From an uncultured Alistipes sp. (GTDB lineage: Bacteria; Bacteroidota; Bacteroidia; Bacteroidales; Rikenellaceae), in NCBI GenBank assembly GCA_900539755.1, contig UQDC01000002.1:248001-312000 (forward strand): a stretch of DNA of 64,000 nt. Direction: 5' to 3'. Shown one piece after another: positions 46,014-54,354 of the stretch. How positions within the stretch are numbered: position 1 is the stretch's first letter; the number at the start of each line of letters is the position of its first letter. The translations under genes and the position numbers were made by a program. Below the pieces are notes generated by a model. The model did not search any database and had not been told where the DNA came from. It worked only from the letters and a program-made list of their open reading frames with translations.

Positions 46014-46602
46014 TGCACCCTATGCTATTTCTTGAAAATAGCATGGCCGAGTTGAATTGAAATTGCGGTTTGGGTAGAGAAATTGATGGGTAATGGGGAA
46101 AATCAATTTAGAGGTGCGTAGTAGGTTTGTGTATATATTGTTTCAGGAGTACGGAGCCGATCCAAAGAGCCGATCGAATTCGGTTGTGAATAAGATCAGG
46201 TGAGTAGATATGTGATCGGAGTAGAACGTGATTTTTGGAATGGTGTGTTTGTTTTTGTTGTTTTTTTGATTATGGTGCGTGTGTAAGTGTGCTTGATGGT
46301 TACGGTTAATGAAAAAAGTCGATCAAGGCCATCTTACTGAGAGTTTTTGGTCTGGTCGCGAAATTTTGTGTGTAGCGTTGAGCATGAGTTCAATAAAAAA
46401 TGATGGAGGTGTTGCAGCTTTTTTAAGCCCATTATTAATAAAATCATTGCGAAAGAAAACTTTCAATCCATTATTCGATGAGAGGTTAAATTGTTAATCT
46501 TCCTCTTTTTTTAGAGTTTTTGTGTGGTTTTATAGTTGTTGTAGTAGTTTATTAAAACAGGGCGTTAATTGTGCGTAATTGATTTCGTCATTGAGAGTTG
46601 TA
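46014..46602. other. Intergenic region between the his and T6SS promoters
   Basis: About 590 AT-rich bases between divergent transcription units. One small frame, 46309-46497 on the plus strand (62 codons, starts MKKVDQGHLTESFW), has an ATG but no recognisable similarity, hydrophobic signal or promoter match; I do not count it as a gene. No terminator, repeat array or mobile element is visible. Confidence 0.4.
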
Positions 46603-46632
46603 TTGAATTTTTAAGTTTTTTTATTACATTTG
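46603..46632 (+). promoter_or_regulatory. Promoter of the type VI secretion operon
   Basis: TTG (46603-46605), 19 bases, then TACATTTG (46625-46632): a full consensus match 47 bases before the clpV start codon. Confidence 0.75.
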
Positions 46633-46678
46633 TTCAGGAAGCTGAAAATATCGACTGGAATTACTCAAAAGATTAAAA

Positions 46679-49126
46679 ATGAGCGATCTCAAGGACATTG
46701 CGAACTCTTTCGCTGTAGAATATTGTAGCGACGCGATCTATCCGTCTCATTTGTTTAAAGCTGTATTACATAAAAGTATGGGCTTGGTCCATTTTATTGA
46801 AACCGATCTGGACAAAGACTACTACTATCTGCAAGAGTGGGCTGATGTGCAAATGCAGCTCTCGCCGAAAACTTCCAGACCTCAAAGTGAACTCAACTAT
46901 TCAGAAGAGGCTGAAGCCGTCATGGAGGAGGCAGATGTCTATAAAGAAAAATTTGGATTGGCTGCATGTGAACCGATTTGCGTGTTGGCATCTTTGGTCA
47001 CTCCCGGTGTCGGTTTTACATTCGAACAGTTGAAAACATTGCCGTTGACGGTTGGGGAAATCCAGGCCAAAATCGGAGTGTCGGCTGGAGTGAGTGGAGC
47101 TGGTAGCCAGTCTGGGAGTGCCCCGGTTGGTGTCGGTGGAGGACAAGGGCTTGTCAATAAATATTGCATCAACAAAATCGAAGAGGCAAAATCCGGTAAA
47201 ATAGCTCCGGTAGTGGGCTTTGAAAATGAGATTTCAGTCATTTTTGAAATTCTGGGCCGTAAGACAAAGTCCAACTTGTTGATTACGGGTGAATCGGGAG
47301 TGGGAAAAACCTCTCTGATCAATGCCTTTGTCAAGCAGCTGTGCGAAGGGCATGTGCCATCGTTTTTGAGTAACGCGGTCGCTTATGAACTCGACGTGGC
47401 CGGCATTGGATCCGATGCTGCTTATAAAGGGGAGTTGGAGGATCGGTTTAAGAATTTGTTACGAGAGATCAAGGAGCAACCTAATGCCATTCTGATTATA
47501 GAATCGATTGACAAACTGTTTGACAAACAGAGCAGTCTGTACGGTGCCTCGTCTATTTTGAAACAGGAGCTGAATAAAGGTGGCTTGTTGCTGCTTTGCA
47601 CCTCATCCATTGATGGATATACCAAAAATATCGAAACCGATAAAGAGTTTGTAACCAAACTGGAAAAGATCACGCTCGAAGAACCCAATACTGATCTTTG
47701 CTTGCGTATCCTGAAAGGTGCTCTGGGGACATATTCTGAATATCATCACCTGGCTGTTGATGAAGCGGTTATGGGGGATGCAATTCGATTGTCTAAACGT
47801 TATTTGACTGAAAAAGCGCTCCCGGATTCAGCTTTTGATCTGATTGACAGAACGATGGCGCTGGTGAAGACCATGAATGATATGTCGGCTAATGATGTGG
47901 CCGAGCTTCAGGCAGAGTTGGCTAAATTGAGAGAACGTGCCAAAACGGAGGAGCCGGGACAGATCATGACTGAGTTGGAGTGGCTCCATTATAGGTTGAT
48001 CAATCAGATTAGCTGCATTCTGTTGGCGCAGTTGGATAGCGATACGGAGTTCAATAAAATTGCTACGGCTGAGGAGCGAATTGACTATTTGCAACATGTT
48101 CTCGATCAGTTGGCGCAACTCGCACAGCAGAAACGGACCCAATTGGAGAGTGCGGATCTGTTTGCTGTAGTGGCCAAGCAGACCGGAATTCCGTTAGGAA
48201 AGGTGCAGTCGAAAGAGCGTGATCGGTTGATCAATGCCGAGGCTACGCTGAAAAAACGGGTTGTTGGTCAGGATCATGCTGTGAAGATTGTACTCGATGC
48301 CGTGTTTGAATCCCGCTCAGGATTGAACAAAAAGGGACAACCGATGGGATCCTTCTTCTTCCTTGGTCCGACCGGTACCGGTAAAACGGAACTTTCCAAA
48401 GCACTGGCAGCCTTCCTGTTTGAAGATGAATCGGCGTTGATCCGTTTCGATATGTCCGAATTCAAGGAGGAGCATTCAGTAGCACTGCTCTATGGAGCGC
48501 CTCCGGGATATGTGGGTTATGAAGAGGGAGGTTTGTTGGTCAACAAGATCCGCCAGAAACCCTATTCTGTCGTATTGTTCGATGAGATTGAAAAGGCTCA
48601 TAAGTCGGTGTTTGACCTCTTCCTGCAGATTCTGGATGAGGGTAAATTGCATGATCGTTTGGGTCGTGTAGGAGATTTCTCAAATGCACTGATTCTGTTT
48701 ACCTCCAATATCGGCAGTCAATTTATTGTCGATTCATTTAATAAAGGTGCAATTCCTCAGAATAATGATCTGATGGATATCATGCAAAATTATTTTCGTC
48801 CGGAATTTTTGGGACGTCTGACAGAAATTGTACCTTTCTCTCCAATTACCGAGGAGACGGTAACTCGTATATTCGATATTCATTTGAAGGGTTTGCTCAA
48901 ACTGCTTGATGAGCAGGAAATCAAGTTGCAGATCAGTCCGGAGGTGAAACGACAGATCGCTATGATGGGGTATAACCCGCAGTATGGTGCGCGGCCGGTA
49001 ATTGGAATTATTCGTAAAGAGTTACGGCATCCGTTGTCAAAATTGATCATATCCGGGCAGGTTAAATCGGGTGATACGGTTGAGGTCCGGATGAAAGAGG
49101 GGAAACCGGAATTCGTAACGCTTTGA
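46679..49126 (+). CDS. tssH: T6SS sheath-recycling AAA+ ATPase ClpV
   Basis: An 815-residue Clp/Hsp100 ATPase with N-terminal domain (about 1-130), a Gly/Ser/Val-rich linker (about 133-158) and two AAA+ modules. AAA1 has Walker A GESGVGKT (204-211) but a degenerate Walker B (AILIIESID in place of IDEIH). A middle domain follows (about 395-500), then AAA2 with GPTGTGKT (563-570) and VVLFDEIEKAH. TssH disassembles the contracted TssB/TssC sheath. ClpB and ClpC have related architecture, but the position directly before tssB and tssC identifies it as TssH. Confidence 0.92.
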   Translation: MSDLKDIANSFAVEYCSDAIYPSHLFKAVLHKSMGLVHFIETDLDKDYYYLQEWADVQMQLSPKTSRPQSELNYSEEAEAVMEEADVYKEKFGLAACEPICVLASLVTPGVGFTFEQLKTLPLTVGEIQAKIGVSAGVSGAGSQSGSAPVGVGGGQGLVNKYCINKIEEAKSGKIAPVVGFENEISVIFEILGRKTKSNLLITGESGVGKTSLINAFVKQLCEGHVPSFLSNAVAYELDVAGIGSDAAYKGELEDRFKNLLREIKEQPNAILIIESIDKLFDKQSSLYGASSILKQELNKGGLLLLCTSSIDGYTKNIETDKEFVTKLEKITLEEPNTDLCLRILKGALGTYSEYHHLAVDEAVMGDAIRLSKRYLTEKALPDSAFDLIDRTMALVKTMNDMSANDVAELQAELAKLRERAKTEEPGQIMTELEWLHYRLINQISCILLAQLDSDTEFNKIATAEERIDYLQHVLDQLAQLAQQKRTQLESADLFAVVAKQTGIPLGKVQSKERDRLINAEATLKKRVVGQDHAVKIVLDAVFESRSGLNKKGQPMGSFFFLGPTGTGKTELSKALAAFLFEDESALIRFDMSEFKEEHSVALLYGAPPGYVGYEEGGLLVNKIRQKPYSVVLFDEIEKAHKSVFDLFLQILDEGKLHDRLGRVGDFSNALILFTSNIGSQFIVDSFNKGAIPQNNDLMDIMQNYFRPEFLGRLTEIVPFSPITEETVTRIFDIHLKGLLKLLDEQEIKLQISPEVKRQIAMMGYNPQYGARPVIGIIRKELRHPLSKLIISGQVKSGDTVEVRMKEGKPEFVTL

Positions 49127-49188
49127 CCCAAAATAGATGTGAGAAATTTTAGAAGTTAAATAGTAATCCTAAAAAAGACGAGAAGATT

Positions 49189-49656
49189 ATGGCAATGAAA
49201 GAGAATTTTATCTCGATGGCTCCAGATGAAGAATCCAATGCGAAGGTCAGCCCCATCGATAACAATAAAACCTTGATGATCGACCAATATACGTCCAATG
49301 TTGAACCGGGCAATCCGGAGTTTGTGGAGAATATCCAGACGCTCCAGGATGCATTTGCCCATTTCAAACCTTCGGTTGAGGTCGATTTTGTGGACGAAGA
49401 GGGCGGCTCAGTAAATGAGTTGTTGCATTTTAGTGAACTTCGCGATTTCGAAGCTCAGGGTGGTAAAGGTAAATTGGTGGAGAATAGCCAGTTCCTTTCT
49501 GGTGTGAAGAAAAAGATAGACACCAGCAGTAAAATACGTAAAAGTATTGAGCAGAACCGTAAACTGAGGGATATCCTCAAGGACAGCACCGCGAAAGAGG
49601 AGTTGAAAGAGATGCTGCAGGCTATGTTGGATGAGTTGGAAAGTAATAATAAGTAA
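49189..49656 (+). CDS. tssB: T6SS contractile sheath small subunit TssB
   Basis: A 155-residue protein encoded directly before TssC. It has the pattern of Bacteroidetes TssB: a middle segment with FKPSVEVDFVDEEGG and FSELRDFEAQG (the sheath handshake region) and a helical C-terminus with LRDILKDSTAKEELKEMLQ. It polymerises with TssC into the contractile sheath around the Hcp tube; the C-terminal helix of TssB/TssC is what ClpV acts on. Confidence 0.85.
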   Translation: MAMKENFISMAPDEESNAKVSPIDNNKTLMIDQYTSNVEPGNPEFVENIQTLQDAFAHFKPSVEVDFVDEEGGSVNELLHFSELRDFEAQGGKGKLVENSQFLSGVKKKIDTSSKIRKSIEQNRKLRDILKDSTAKEELKEMLQAMLDELESNNK

Positions 49657-49680
49657 TCGCTTAATAAATGATATAGAGTT

Positions 49681-51054
49681 ATGGCAGAAACAGAAATGCA
49701 AAAAAGCAATATAGCTTCTCAAAATGCAGCCGGTGAGGCTAAACAGGCTCAGCAATCGGCTCAAGGGAAAGATCTCTCCCAACTGTTATCCGCATTTGGA
49801 GGTTTCAATGCCATTCGCGGGTTTATGCCGGATGCAGACAACCTGAATCCTGCTCGCAAAGCGGCCAAAGCCGTTTTCTTGTCAGATAAACGGTTCAAAG
49901 ATAAACGGGAAAATCTGATCAACGATATTAAAGGATGGCTCGAAATCCTGAACGAAGGTCATGAAAGTGCTACGGAGTTTGTAGATGCTTGCAAAGCCAA
50001 AGAGGAGAAATACACCAAAGTGTTGAGCCAGGGTGTTACTGATGCACTTTTTGCAACGGCCAATTTGGAACGTTCATACCGGGCTTTGGATGGCTTTTTC
50101 AAAACCGCGAATACCGATAAAGTTAAGAATCTGCGTCTGATCAATGTTTATAAGGATGATATTGCAGATAGTGATTCCGGTTTTGCTCAGGAGGTTGATA
50201 CGCTGTTGCGCAATGGTTTCGACCGGTTGAGCCTGAAAGATTGTTATAGCTTGCTGGTGGTTCCGGGCAATGTGTTCCAGGATAAACCGACGCTGCTGCA
50301 ATGGGCGAAAATCGCTTTCAAATATAAAGTCATGTTGATTACCGACCATGCTGACGAATATTCGTTCGACGATCTGTTCGCCAATACGGAAGGGTATCGG
50401 GATAGCGATATCGAGTTGCAGAATGTTATTATGACCGCCAACTGGTTGGTAGGCCGTGAATCCGAGCAACTTTCGGAAGACGAGAAAGACAGCCCTGCAT
50501 TCTACATCTGCAGTTCGGGAGCATTGGCTGGTAAACTGTATGACGAGAGCGCCAATATGGCACAAGGTGCCGGCGGTAAAAAATACGGTACGCTGGATGG
50601 TGTTAAGGGTGTGAAATTGGATCTGTTGAAATCTGAGATCGCTGCTCTGATGGATAATCAGGTGATCCCGATGGTCTATTCAGAGGGACGTGTGATGGCT
50701 TTCAATAATACTACGCTCTACAATGGTGACAACACCGCGATGAAAGAGTATCCGATTGTCCGGGTCTTTGATTGGGTGAAGAAGGTGTTGATGAACTATG
50801 TGCATGAAGTGGCTTTGGAAAATTGGGATCCCTACAATTCTCCAAAGAACCTGAAGGCAAAGATTCAGGCTTTCTTGAATGACTATAAGGGTTATGGCAA
50901 TTTGTTCCAAAATTATGAGATCAAAGAACCGACCCAAGATCCTGTAACCAAACGGATTACTTGTGACATCAGTCTGACTCCTTTCTATTCGGCTAAGAAC
51001 TTTATTATCAAGGTTTCGGCTGACAAGAAAGATAAAGATGTCCAAATGGTATAG
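49681..51054 (+). CDS. tssC: T6SS contractile sheath large subunit TssC
   Basis: A 457-residue TssC of the Bacteroidetes type (DUF5458). Signs of this family: LEILNEGHESATEFVDACKAKEEKYTKVL near the N-terminus and a conserved C-terminal region with DPVTKRITCDISLTPFYSAKNFIIKV. It forms the outer sheath together with TssB. The first 35 residues are Gln/Ala-rich and low in complexity. It lies 24 bases after tssB. Confidence 0.9.
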   Translation: MAETEMQKSNIASQNAAGEAKQAQQSAQGKDLSQLLSAFGGFNAIRGFMPDADNLNPARKAAKAVFLSDKRFKDKRENLINDIKGWLEILNEGHESATEFVDACKAKEEKYTKVLSQGVTDALFATANLERSYRALDGFFKTANTDKVKNLRLINVYKDDIADSDSGFAQEVDTLLRNGFDRLSLKDCYSLLVVPGNVFQDKPTLLQWAKIAFKYKVMLITDHADEYSFDDLFANTEGYRDSDIELQNVIMTANWLVGRESEQLSEDEKDSPAFYICSSGALAGKLYDESANMAQGAGGKKYGTLDGVKGVKLDLLKSEIAALMDNQVIPMVYSEGRVMAFNNTTLYNGDNTAMKEYPIVRVFDWVKKVLMNYVHEVALENWDPYNSPKNLKAKIQAFLNDYKGYGNLFQNYEIKEPTQDPVTKRITCDISLTPFYSAKNFIIKVSADKKDKDVQMV

Positions 51055-51087
51055 CAAAATAGTTGAGTACAATAAAAATGGAAAATT

Positions 51088-51480
51088 ATGGCAAAGACAC
51101 CGGTAAAATTAGAGATCGACGGCTATAAAGAGCGGGAAGTCCTGATGGTTAAGTACGAATTTGACCAGGCAACTGATGTAGAGGGCCAGATGTCAGGTAT
51201 TCCCCGTGGTGGAAAAATCAATATCCGCGTGAAGGCTCTCAATGACGGTACACCTGATCTGTTGGCTTGGATGGTGGAACGTAATCTGCCCAAAAACGGC
51301 GTGATCACTTTCCTGGAGACCAAAACTGGAAAGAACATGAAAACCATCAAATTCACCAATGGCTATTGTGTGAATTTCGAGGAGAGATGGGAAGATAAGA
51401 AGGGCCATTTCGAAGAGATCGAAATCTCTTGCCAGAAGATCGAATTTGAGTCTGTTGTTTTTGAAAACGACTGGGCTTAA
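51088..51480 (+). CDS. tssD: T6SS tube protein Hcp/TssD, copy 1
   Basis: A 130-residue Hcp-type protein. The Bacteroidetes TssD pattern is clear: KYEFDQATDVEGQMSGIPRGG, INIRVKALNDGTPDLLAWMV and FEERWEDKKGHFEEIEISCQKI. Hexameric rings stack into the inner tube that is expelled by sheath contraction. Copy 2 downstream is close in sequence. Confidence 0.9.
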   Translation: MAKTPVKLEIDGYKEREVLMVKYEFDQATDVEGQMSGIPRGGKINIRVKALNDGTPDLLAWMVERNLPKNGVITFLETKTGKNMKTIKFTNGYCVNFEERWEDKKGHFEEIEISCQKIEFESVVFENDWA

Positions 51481-51522
51481 GGAAAACAACGGAGTGTATA
51501 ATTTGAAATTAAAGAAATCCAT

Positions 51523-51921
51523 ATGGCTGAAAATATCACACCGGTACAATTATCGGTAAAAGGTTTCGAGTCCCGAGAGGTGATGATGATCGATTACGCC
51601 TTTTCACAGGCTACCGATCGTGAAGGACAGATTTCGGGTATTCCCCGTGGCGGACGGATCAATATTCGTGTCAAAGCCATGAACGACGGTAATAATCAAT
51701 TGTTGCAGTGGATGCTTTCACCCAACGATCCTCGGGATATTAAAATTACCTTCTCCAATACCATTGACGGTTCTACGATGAAGGAGCTCGAAGGAATCGG
51801 TTGCTATTGTGTGCACTTCCTCGAAAAATGGGAGGATGGTGAAGAGCACTTCGAAGAGTTGCAGATCGTTTGCCAAGAGTTGAAGAACGGTCCGATCGAC
51901 TTCCAGAATCCCTGGAAATAA
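51523..51921 (+). CDS. tssD: T6SS tube protein Hcp/TssD, copy 2
   Basis: A 132-residue paralogue of copy 1 with the same landmarks (SQATDREGQISGIPRGG, INIRVKAMNDGNNQLLQWML, FLEKWEDGEEHFEELQIVCQEL). One of the two is likely the main tube protein and the other a variant, perhaps carrying a different cargo. A strong hairpin follows at 51966-52001. Confidence 0.9.
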   Translation: MAENITPVQLSVKGFESREVMMIDYAFSQATDREGQISGIPRGGRINIRVKAMNDGNNQLLQWMLSPNDPRDIKITFSNTIDGSTMKELEGIGCYCVHFLEKWEDGEEHFEELQIVCQELKNGPIDFQNPWK

Positions 51922-51965
51922 GTTTTCGATACGTAACCCGTGACGGGTTTACAGATTTGTCAGCT

Positions 51966-52001
51966 TTCCCCGGTAAACAGAATGGTTTGTTTATCGGGGA
52001 A
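51966..52001 (+). promoter_or_regulatory. Hairpin inside the T6SS operon after the second tssD
   Basis: TTCCCCGGTAAACA pairs with TGTTTATCGGGGAA (one G-U pair), giving a 14-base-pair stem without a T-run. A smaller AACCCGT-GACGGGTT hairpin stands just upstream. It probably stabilises the tssD mRNA or partly stops transcription, so that Hcp exceeds downstream proteins. Confidence 0.55.
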
Positions 52002-52031
52002 TCTCTCTGAACATGAATCAAACATTCCGTT

Positions 52032-52430
52032 ATGTCTTTATCTGCACGTCTGTACATTGGGGATAACTCCTCCTCCAATTATACGAAAGAGTATCTGGTG
52101 ACTCGATGCGAGGTGAAAGTGGCACGACATCATAATGCACCCGATTCAGCCCCTCGTTGTGATGAGGTGATCTTGTCGGTGGTTGCGCCAACCAAAGATG
52201 ACCTGGATCTGTTCGAATGGTATATCGACCAGACGACCTTGTCCGGGAAAATTGTCGTGGATCTGACTAATCAATCAGCCCGCTATGACGTGACGGAACG
52301 AACATTCAAATTCGAAGATGCGAAATGTTTTTCTATCGCTGAACATTACGATATTGGTGAAACGAACCGACATCAGCTGAGGTTGGGCATTATGATGTCG
52401 GAATTGGAGATCGAAGAATGCCTGTTTTAA
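52032..52430 (+). CDS. Divergent TssD/Hcp-like protein, copy 3
   Basis: A 132-residue protein with size and secondary-structure order of TssD but weak sequence similarity: YLVTRCEVKVARHHNAPDSAPRCDEVILSVVAP corresponds to the strand and loop before the conserved helix (DDLDLFEWYIDQ), and HQLRLGIMMSELEIEECLF to the last strands. In Bacteroidetes T6SS loci several divergent TssD copies are common. It may be a specialised tube or tip ring. Identification is by position and pattern, so moderate. Confidence 0.65.
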   Translation: MSLSARLYIGDNSSSNYTKEYLVTRCEVKVARHHNAPDSAPRCDEVILSVVAPTKDDLDLFEWYIDQTTLSGKIVVDLTNQSARYDVTERTFKFEDAKCFSIAEHYDIGETNRHQLRLGIMMSELEIEECLF

Positions 52431-52461
52431 GACGGTCTGAATCGCAATTTTTTGATTTGTT

Positions 52462-52977
52462 ATGAAAAGCATTTCCAATTATACGAAAGCGTCGCTTTTT
52501 CTCGAAGATATTACCGATCCAACCGTTACCGTAAAGAGAGAGCAGGGTTTTACGGTACAGCGTTTCGATTATGAGTGCTCGCGAAAGAGAAATACGTTCG
52601 GTCTCCCTTACGGCCCTTCTTTGATGACAACCTTGTGCCTGACGATCAAATCTTTGCCGGACGGTCATCTGAAAAGTTTGTATAAACGTATGGCTGAAAA
52701 TGACCCTGCACCTTTTTCCATTGTTTTCAATGCGACATTCAATAGAGACGAGGAGAGAGGCAATGTGTTGAGCGACTATGATAACGCTTTGGTGGTGATG
52801 GGGACCGTTTTGACGATCAATGAGATATATGGTGATACACCATCGACTGCCGGGGATTCGATCGACGAAGGAGCCTCACCAAACGAGCTGATGATGACCA
52901 ACGTGGAGGTATTGTTGCAGTCGATTCAGTATATCGGAAGTAGTAACTATCGCAAAGAGTTGTATGTCAATTATTAA
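52462..52977 (+). CDS. Divergent TssD/Hcp-like protein, copy 4
   Basis: A 171-residue protein whose core again follows the Hcp order of strands (GFTVQRFDYECSRKRNTFGLPYGPSLMTTLCLTIKSLPDGHLKSLYKRM); a longer insert lies at about 130-150 (Asp/Ser/Glu-rich). It stands directly before vgrG, as expected for an adaptor ring between the Hcp tube and the VgrG spike, though that role is an inference. Confidence 0.55.
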   Translation: MKSISNYTKASLFLEDITDPTVTVKREQGFTVQRFDYECSRKRNTFGLPYGPSLMTTLCLTIKSLPDGHLKSLYKRMAENDPAPFSIVFNATFNRDEERGNVLSDYDNALVVMGTVLTINEIYGDTPSTAGDSIDEGASPNELMMTNVEVLLQSIQYIGSSNYRKELYVNY

Positions 52978-52992
52978 ACGTTAGTTAAACTT

Positions 52993-54165
52993 ATGGGGGA
53001 GTCCAGACAAACTATTGAAGCTAACACCTATCAGTTGGTTATCAAGAACCTCAATAATGGGGGCGATTCGAATAGCATTACTTTGATTTATGACAGTTCA
53101 ATCGCTTCTCAGTCCAGTATTAACAATGCAACTCTGCCATTTAGTTGCACATTGAACGATTTTACGATTGAGAAAGAGATCTATCGACCTGGTAAACTCA
53201 GTTTTACCCTGTCGTTGGACTGGAAAGGGAACACGATTAATATAAAGACGATCTATACTGCATTCGAACATGGAGTCCTCCAACTGACACAAGGGTCAGG
53301 ATCTGACGCATTCCATATTGCCGACAACTATTATATTTTTAATATACAGCTCGAACGGCCGAGATCCGGTACAACGATGTATGCCCGATTCGAGGCATAC
53401 AGTCCCGATAAGTTTTTAACACTGGACAAATATTGCAAAGCATATACGGGACAGAAATTCATATCGGATGTTTTTCTCAAGAAAGCGAATTGGCCAGATG
53501 CCGTCGCTTTGTTTACGGGACAGACGGATATTGCCTCTTTAGTCTCGTTAAACCTTCAGTTCATGACTTTTGTCCGGAAGGAGACAGTTACGATTGACAC
53601 ACCTACGTCGGACTTTACTCCGACTTCATCAGAAAACAATCCCTCCTCTTCGTCGGGAAATAATACGACCTCAACTACAAAAGAGATAGATGTCGTCTAT
53701 GAGTTTATTCAGCCCTACCTGGTTCAATACAATGAGAGCTTTTTTGATTTCATTGTTCGCGTAACCAACCGTTGCGGAGAGTATTTCTTTTATGAGGGCA
53801 ACAAATTTAACGTAGGTCTTAAGATTCCGCAAAATAACAGCGCACCTTCGGATGCCATTCAGATTGAGAACTACATCTCGATTAACTTTTCTCAGAGACA
53901 GAGCTCTGCATGGAATGATGGAACTTTCTCAGAGGTGCACCAGAGTTACACGGAGGGCAAAAAGTTGCTCTCGACTGAAAAGGCCTCCTTGAAGAGGGAT
54001 TCCCATCAGGCTAACGACGATTTGTTGTACCCGATTCCTCCGAAAGATAAATACAGCAGTTGGAAAGATTATGCCCAATGGCCCGAAGCCTTTTGGATCA
54101 GTACAGTGGCAAGTGCCCTGAATGAAGCCAATTTGGCCGATATTCTGACTCAGATTGTGTATTAA
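52993..54165 (+). CDS. vgrG: VgrG/TssI, N-terminal part (split by in-frame stop)
   Basis: The first 390 codons of VgrG. The region corresponds to the gp27-like part of the spike protein: a beta-rich segment (TLNDFTIEKEIYRPGKLSFTLSLDW), FEAYSPDKFLTLDKYCKAYTG, and a second domain with YLVQYNESFFDFIVRVTNRCGEYFFYEGNKF, which is conserved in VgrG. It ends at a single TAA (54163-54165). The same frame continues open without further stop to 56568, so a continuous protein of about 1190 residues would result from one sense codon in place of TAA. Either the gene is damaged, the base is an error, or the halves are read separately. Confidence 0.8.
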   Translation: MGESRQTIEANTYQLVIKNLNNGGDSNSITLIYDSSIASQSSINNATLPFSCTLNDFTIEKEIYRPGKLSFTLSLDWKGNTINIKTIYTAFEHGVLQLTQGSGSDAFHIADNYYIFNIQLERPRSGTTMYARFEAYSPDKFLTLDKYCKAYTGQKFISDVFLKKANWPDAVALFTGQTDIASLVSLNLQFMTFVRKETVTIDTPTSDFTPTSSENNPSSSSGNNTTSTTKEIDVVYEFIQPYLVQYNESFFDFIVRVTNRCGEYFFYEGNKFNVGLKIPQNNSAPSDAIQIENYISINFSQRQSSAWNDGTFSEVHQSYTEGKKLLSTEKASLKRDSHQANDDLLYPIPPKDKYSSWKDYAQWPEAFWISTVASALNEANLADILTQIVY

Positions 54166-54354
54166 CCTGTTACTACTCGGATCAGCAGTCAACAATCTTC
54201 CGATTCGGCAAACGATGACTACAAGGATTCCTACTTCAAAGGCAACTATCTTGGAGAGAGGGTATATGACGAAAGCGGTTCCGGATCAGATCAAAATAGC
54301 ACAGAAGATAAACCGAAAAGTGCGGATGAAGTAGATGACAAATATGGAGTCTAT

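Noticed and set aside
46309..46497. Small frame of 62 codons upstream of the T6SS
   Set aside because: No similarity, signal peptide or promoter support; length is possible by chance in this AT-rich gap.
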